The position numbers and the translations under genes are program-made. From Chryseobacterium sp. CH21 (GTDB lineage: Bacteria; Bacteroidota; Bacteroidia; Flavobacteriales; Weeksellaceae): DNA of 64,000 nucleotides. Numbering within the stretch: position 1 is the first letter of the stretch; every line of letters begins with the position of its first letter. Where the stretch lies: the NCBI RefSeq assembly GCF_004119445.1, contig NZ_QICI01000041.1, forward strand, positions 62,001 to 126,000, given 5' to 3'. Shown in pieces: positions 63,993 to 64,000 of this stretch. Below the pieces are notes generated by a model that saw only the letters and a program-made list of their open reading frames with translations, was not told where the DNA came from and did no database searches.

Positions 63993-64000
63993 AATGTTGT

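Larger units (their letters stand above)
54522..64000. mobile_element. Putative integrative element with T6SS cargo (right end outside window)
   Basis: From tRNA-Glu to the window edge nearly all genes are on the minus strand and accessory: T6SS VgrG/effector/immunity/PAAR-like genes, lipoproteins, a replication-initiator-like gene, an excisionase-like gene and a tyrosine integrase. A repeat of the tRNA 3' end was not found inside the window, so a direct-repeat boundary is not shown; it may lie beyond 64000. The integrase module could also be a separate small element. Confidence 0.45.

Noticed and set aside
54522..64000. Full T6SS locus or att direct repeat in the island
   Set aside because: No sheath, baseplate, membrane-complex or ClpV-like genes are present, and no second copy of the tRNA-Glu 3' end was found by eye.
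1..64000. CRISPR array, rRNA genes, insertion sequences
   Set aside because: No regularly spaced repeats, no rRNA-like stretches and no transposase-like proteins were seen anywhere in the window.

Overview
The window reads as a low-GC chromosomal segment of a Bacteroidota bacterium, most likely family Weeksellaceae and close to Chryseobacterium. The evidence is TAnnTTTG-type promoters with an upstream TTTG/TTG, a TTG-started LptD, a type IX secretion C-terminal domain, many SpII lipoproteins, and protein sequences of flavobacterial character. Several starts were moved downstream from the longest ORF to the methionine that begins a signal peptide or a conserved N-terminus.

Layout. 1-690: rplC and the first codons of rplD, with their own promoter and a 20-codon leader ORF. 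940-6486: glycerol module (DeoR repressor divergent from glpD-glpK-glpF-outer-membrane protein). 6668-11112: secreted proteins and lipoproteins of unknown function. 11172-18492, minus strand: a type IX-secreted metalloprotease, then iron-linked genes (Fet4-like permease, PepSY membrane protein, lipoprotein, siderophore TonB receptor). 18820-22179: rpsL-rpsG-fusA-rpsJ, about 18 kb away from the rplC that normally follows rpsJ. 22627-25719: dps, pncB, a YCII protein and a lipoprotein. 25766-31022: a cluster of surface or secreted factors: MACPF lipoprotein, double-glycine-leader cysteine-rich peptide, JAMM-motif lipoprotein with two small lipoproteins, and an XRE regulator. 31103-38941: heavy-metal RND efflux genes with a two-component system. 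39166-54390: housekeeping (rmuC, LytTR regulator, CPBP protease, rRNA methyltransferase, formyl-THF ligase, trhO, degP-type protease, ridA, lptD, amidase). 54450: tRNA-Glu. 54777-63992: accessory island with a type VI secretion cargo module (VgrG, Tae4 amidase, Tai4 immunity, DUF4280 PAAR-like protein), paralogous lipoproteins, a replication-initiator-like gene, an excisionase-like gene and a tyrosine integrase running to the right edge.

How the parts work together. The glp genes import and oxidise glycerol under a GlpR-like repressor whose CGAAAC-type sites lie on both sides of the divergent promoter. The iron genes are consistent with siderophore uptake and iron handling. The efflux genes and the two-component system form a Cus/Czc-like metal-resistance unit. 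The island carries an orphan T6SS(iii) effector-immunity cassette with no structural T6SS genes in view, so it would depend on an apparatus encoded elsewhere.

Caution on sequence quality. Five genes look broken or N-terminally shortened by the same event, loss of one base in an A/T homopolymer (13900, 15888, 37043, 42841, 58505), and a sixth carries an in-frame TAA (13113). The uniform type of lesion makes unpolished sequence more likely than biological decay for the five deletions.
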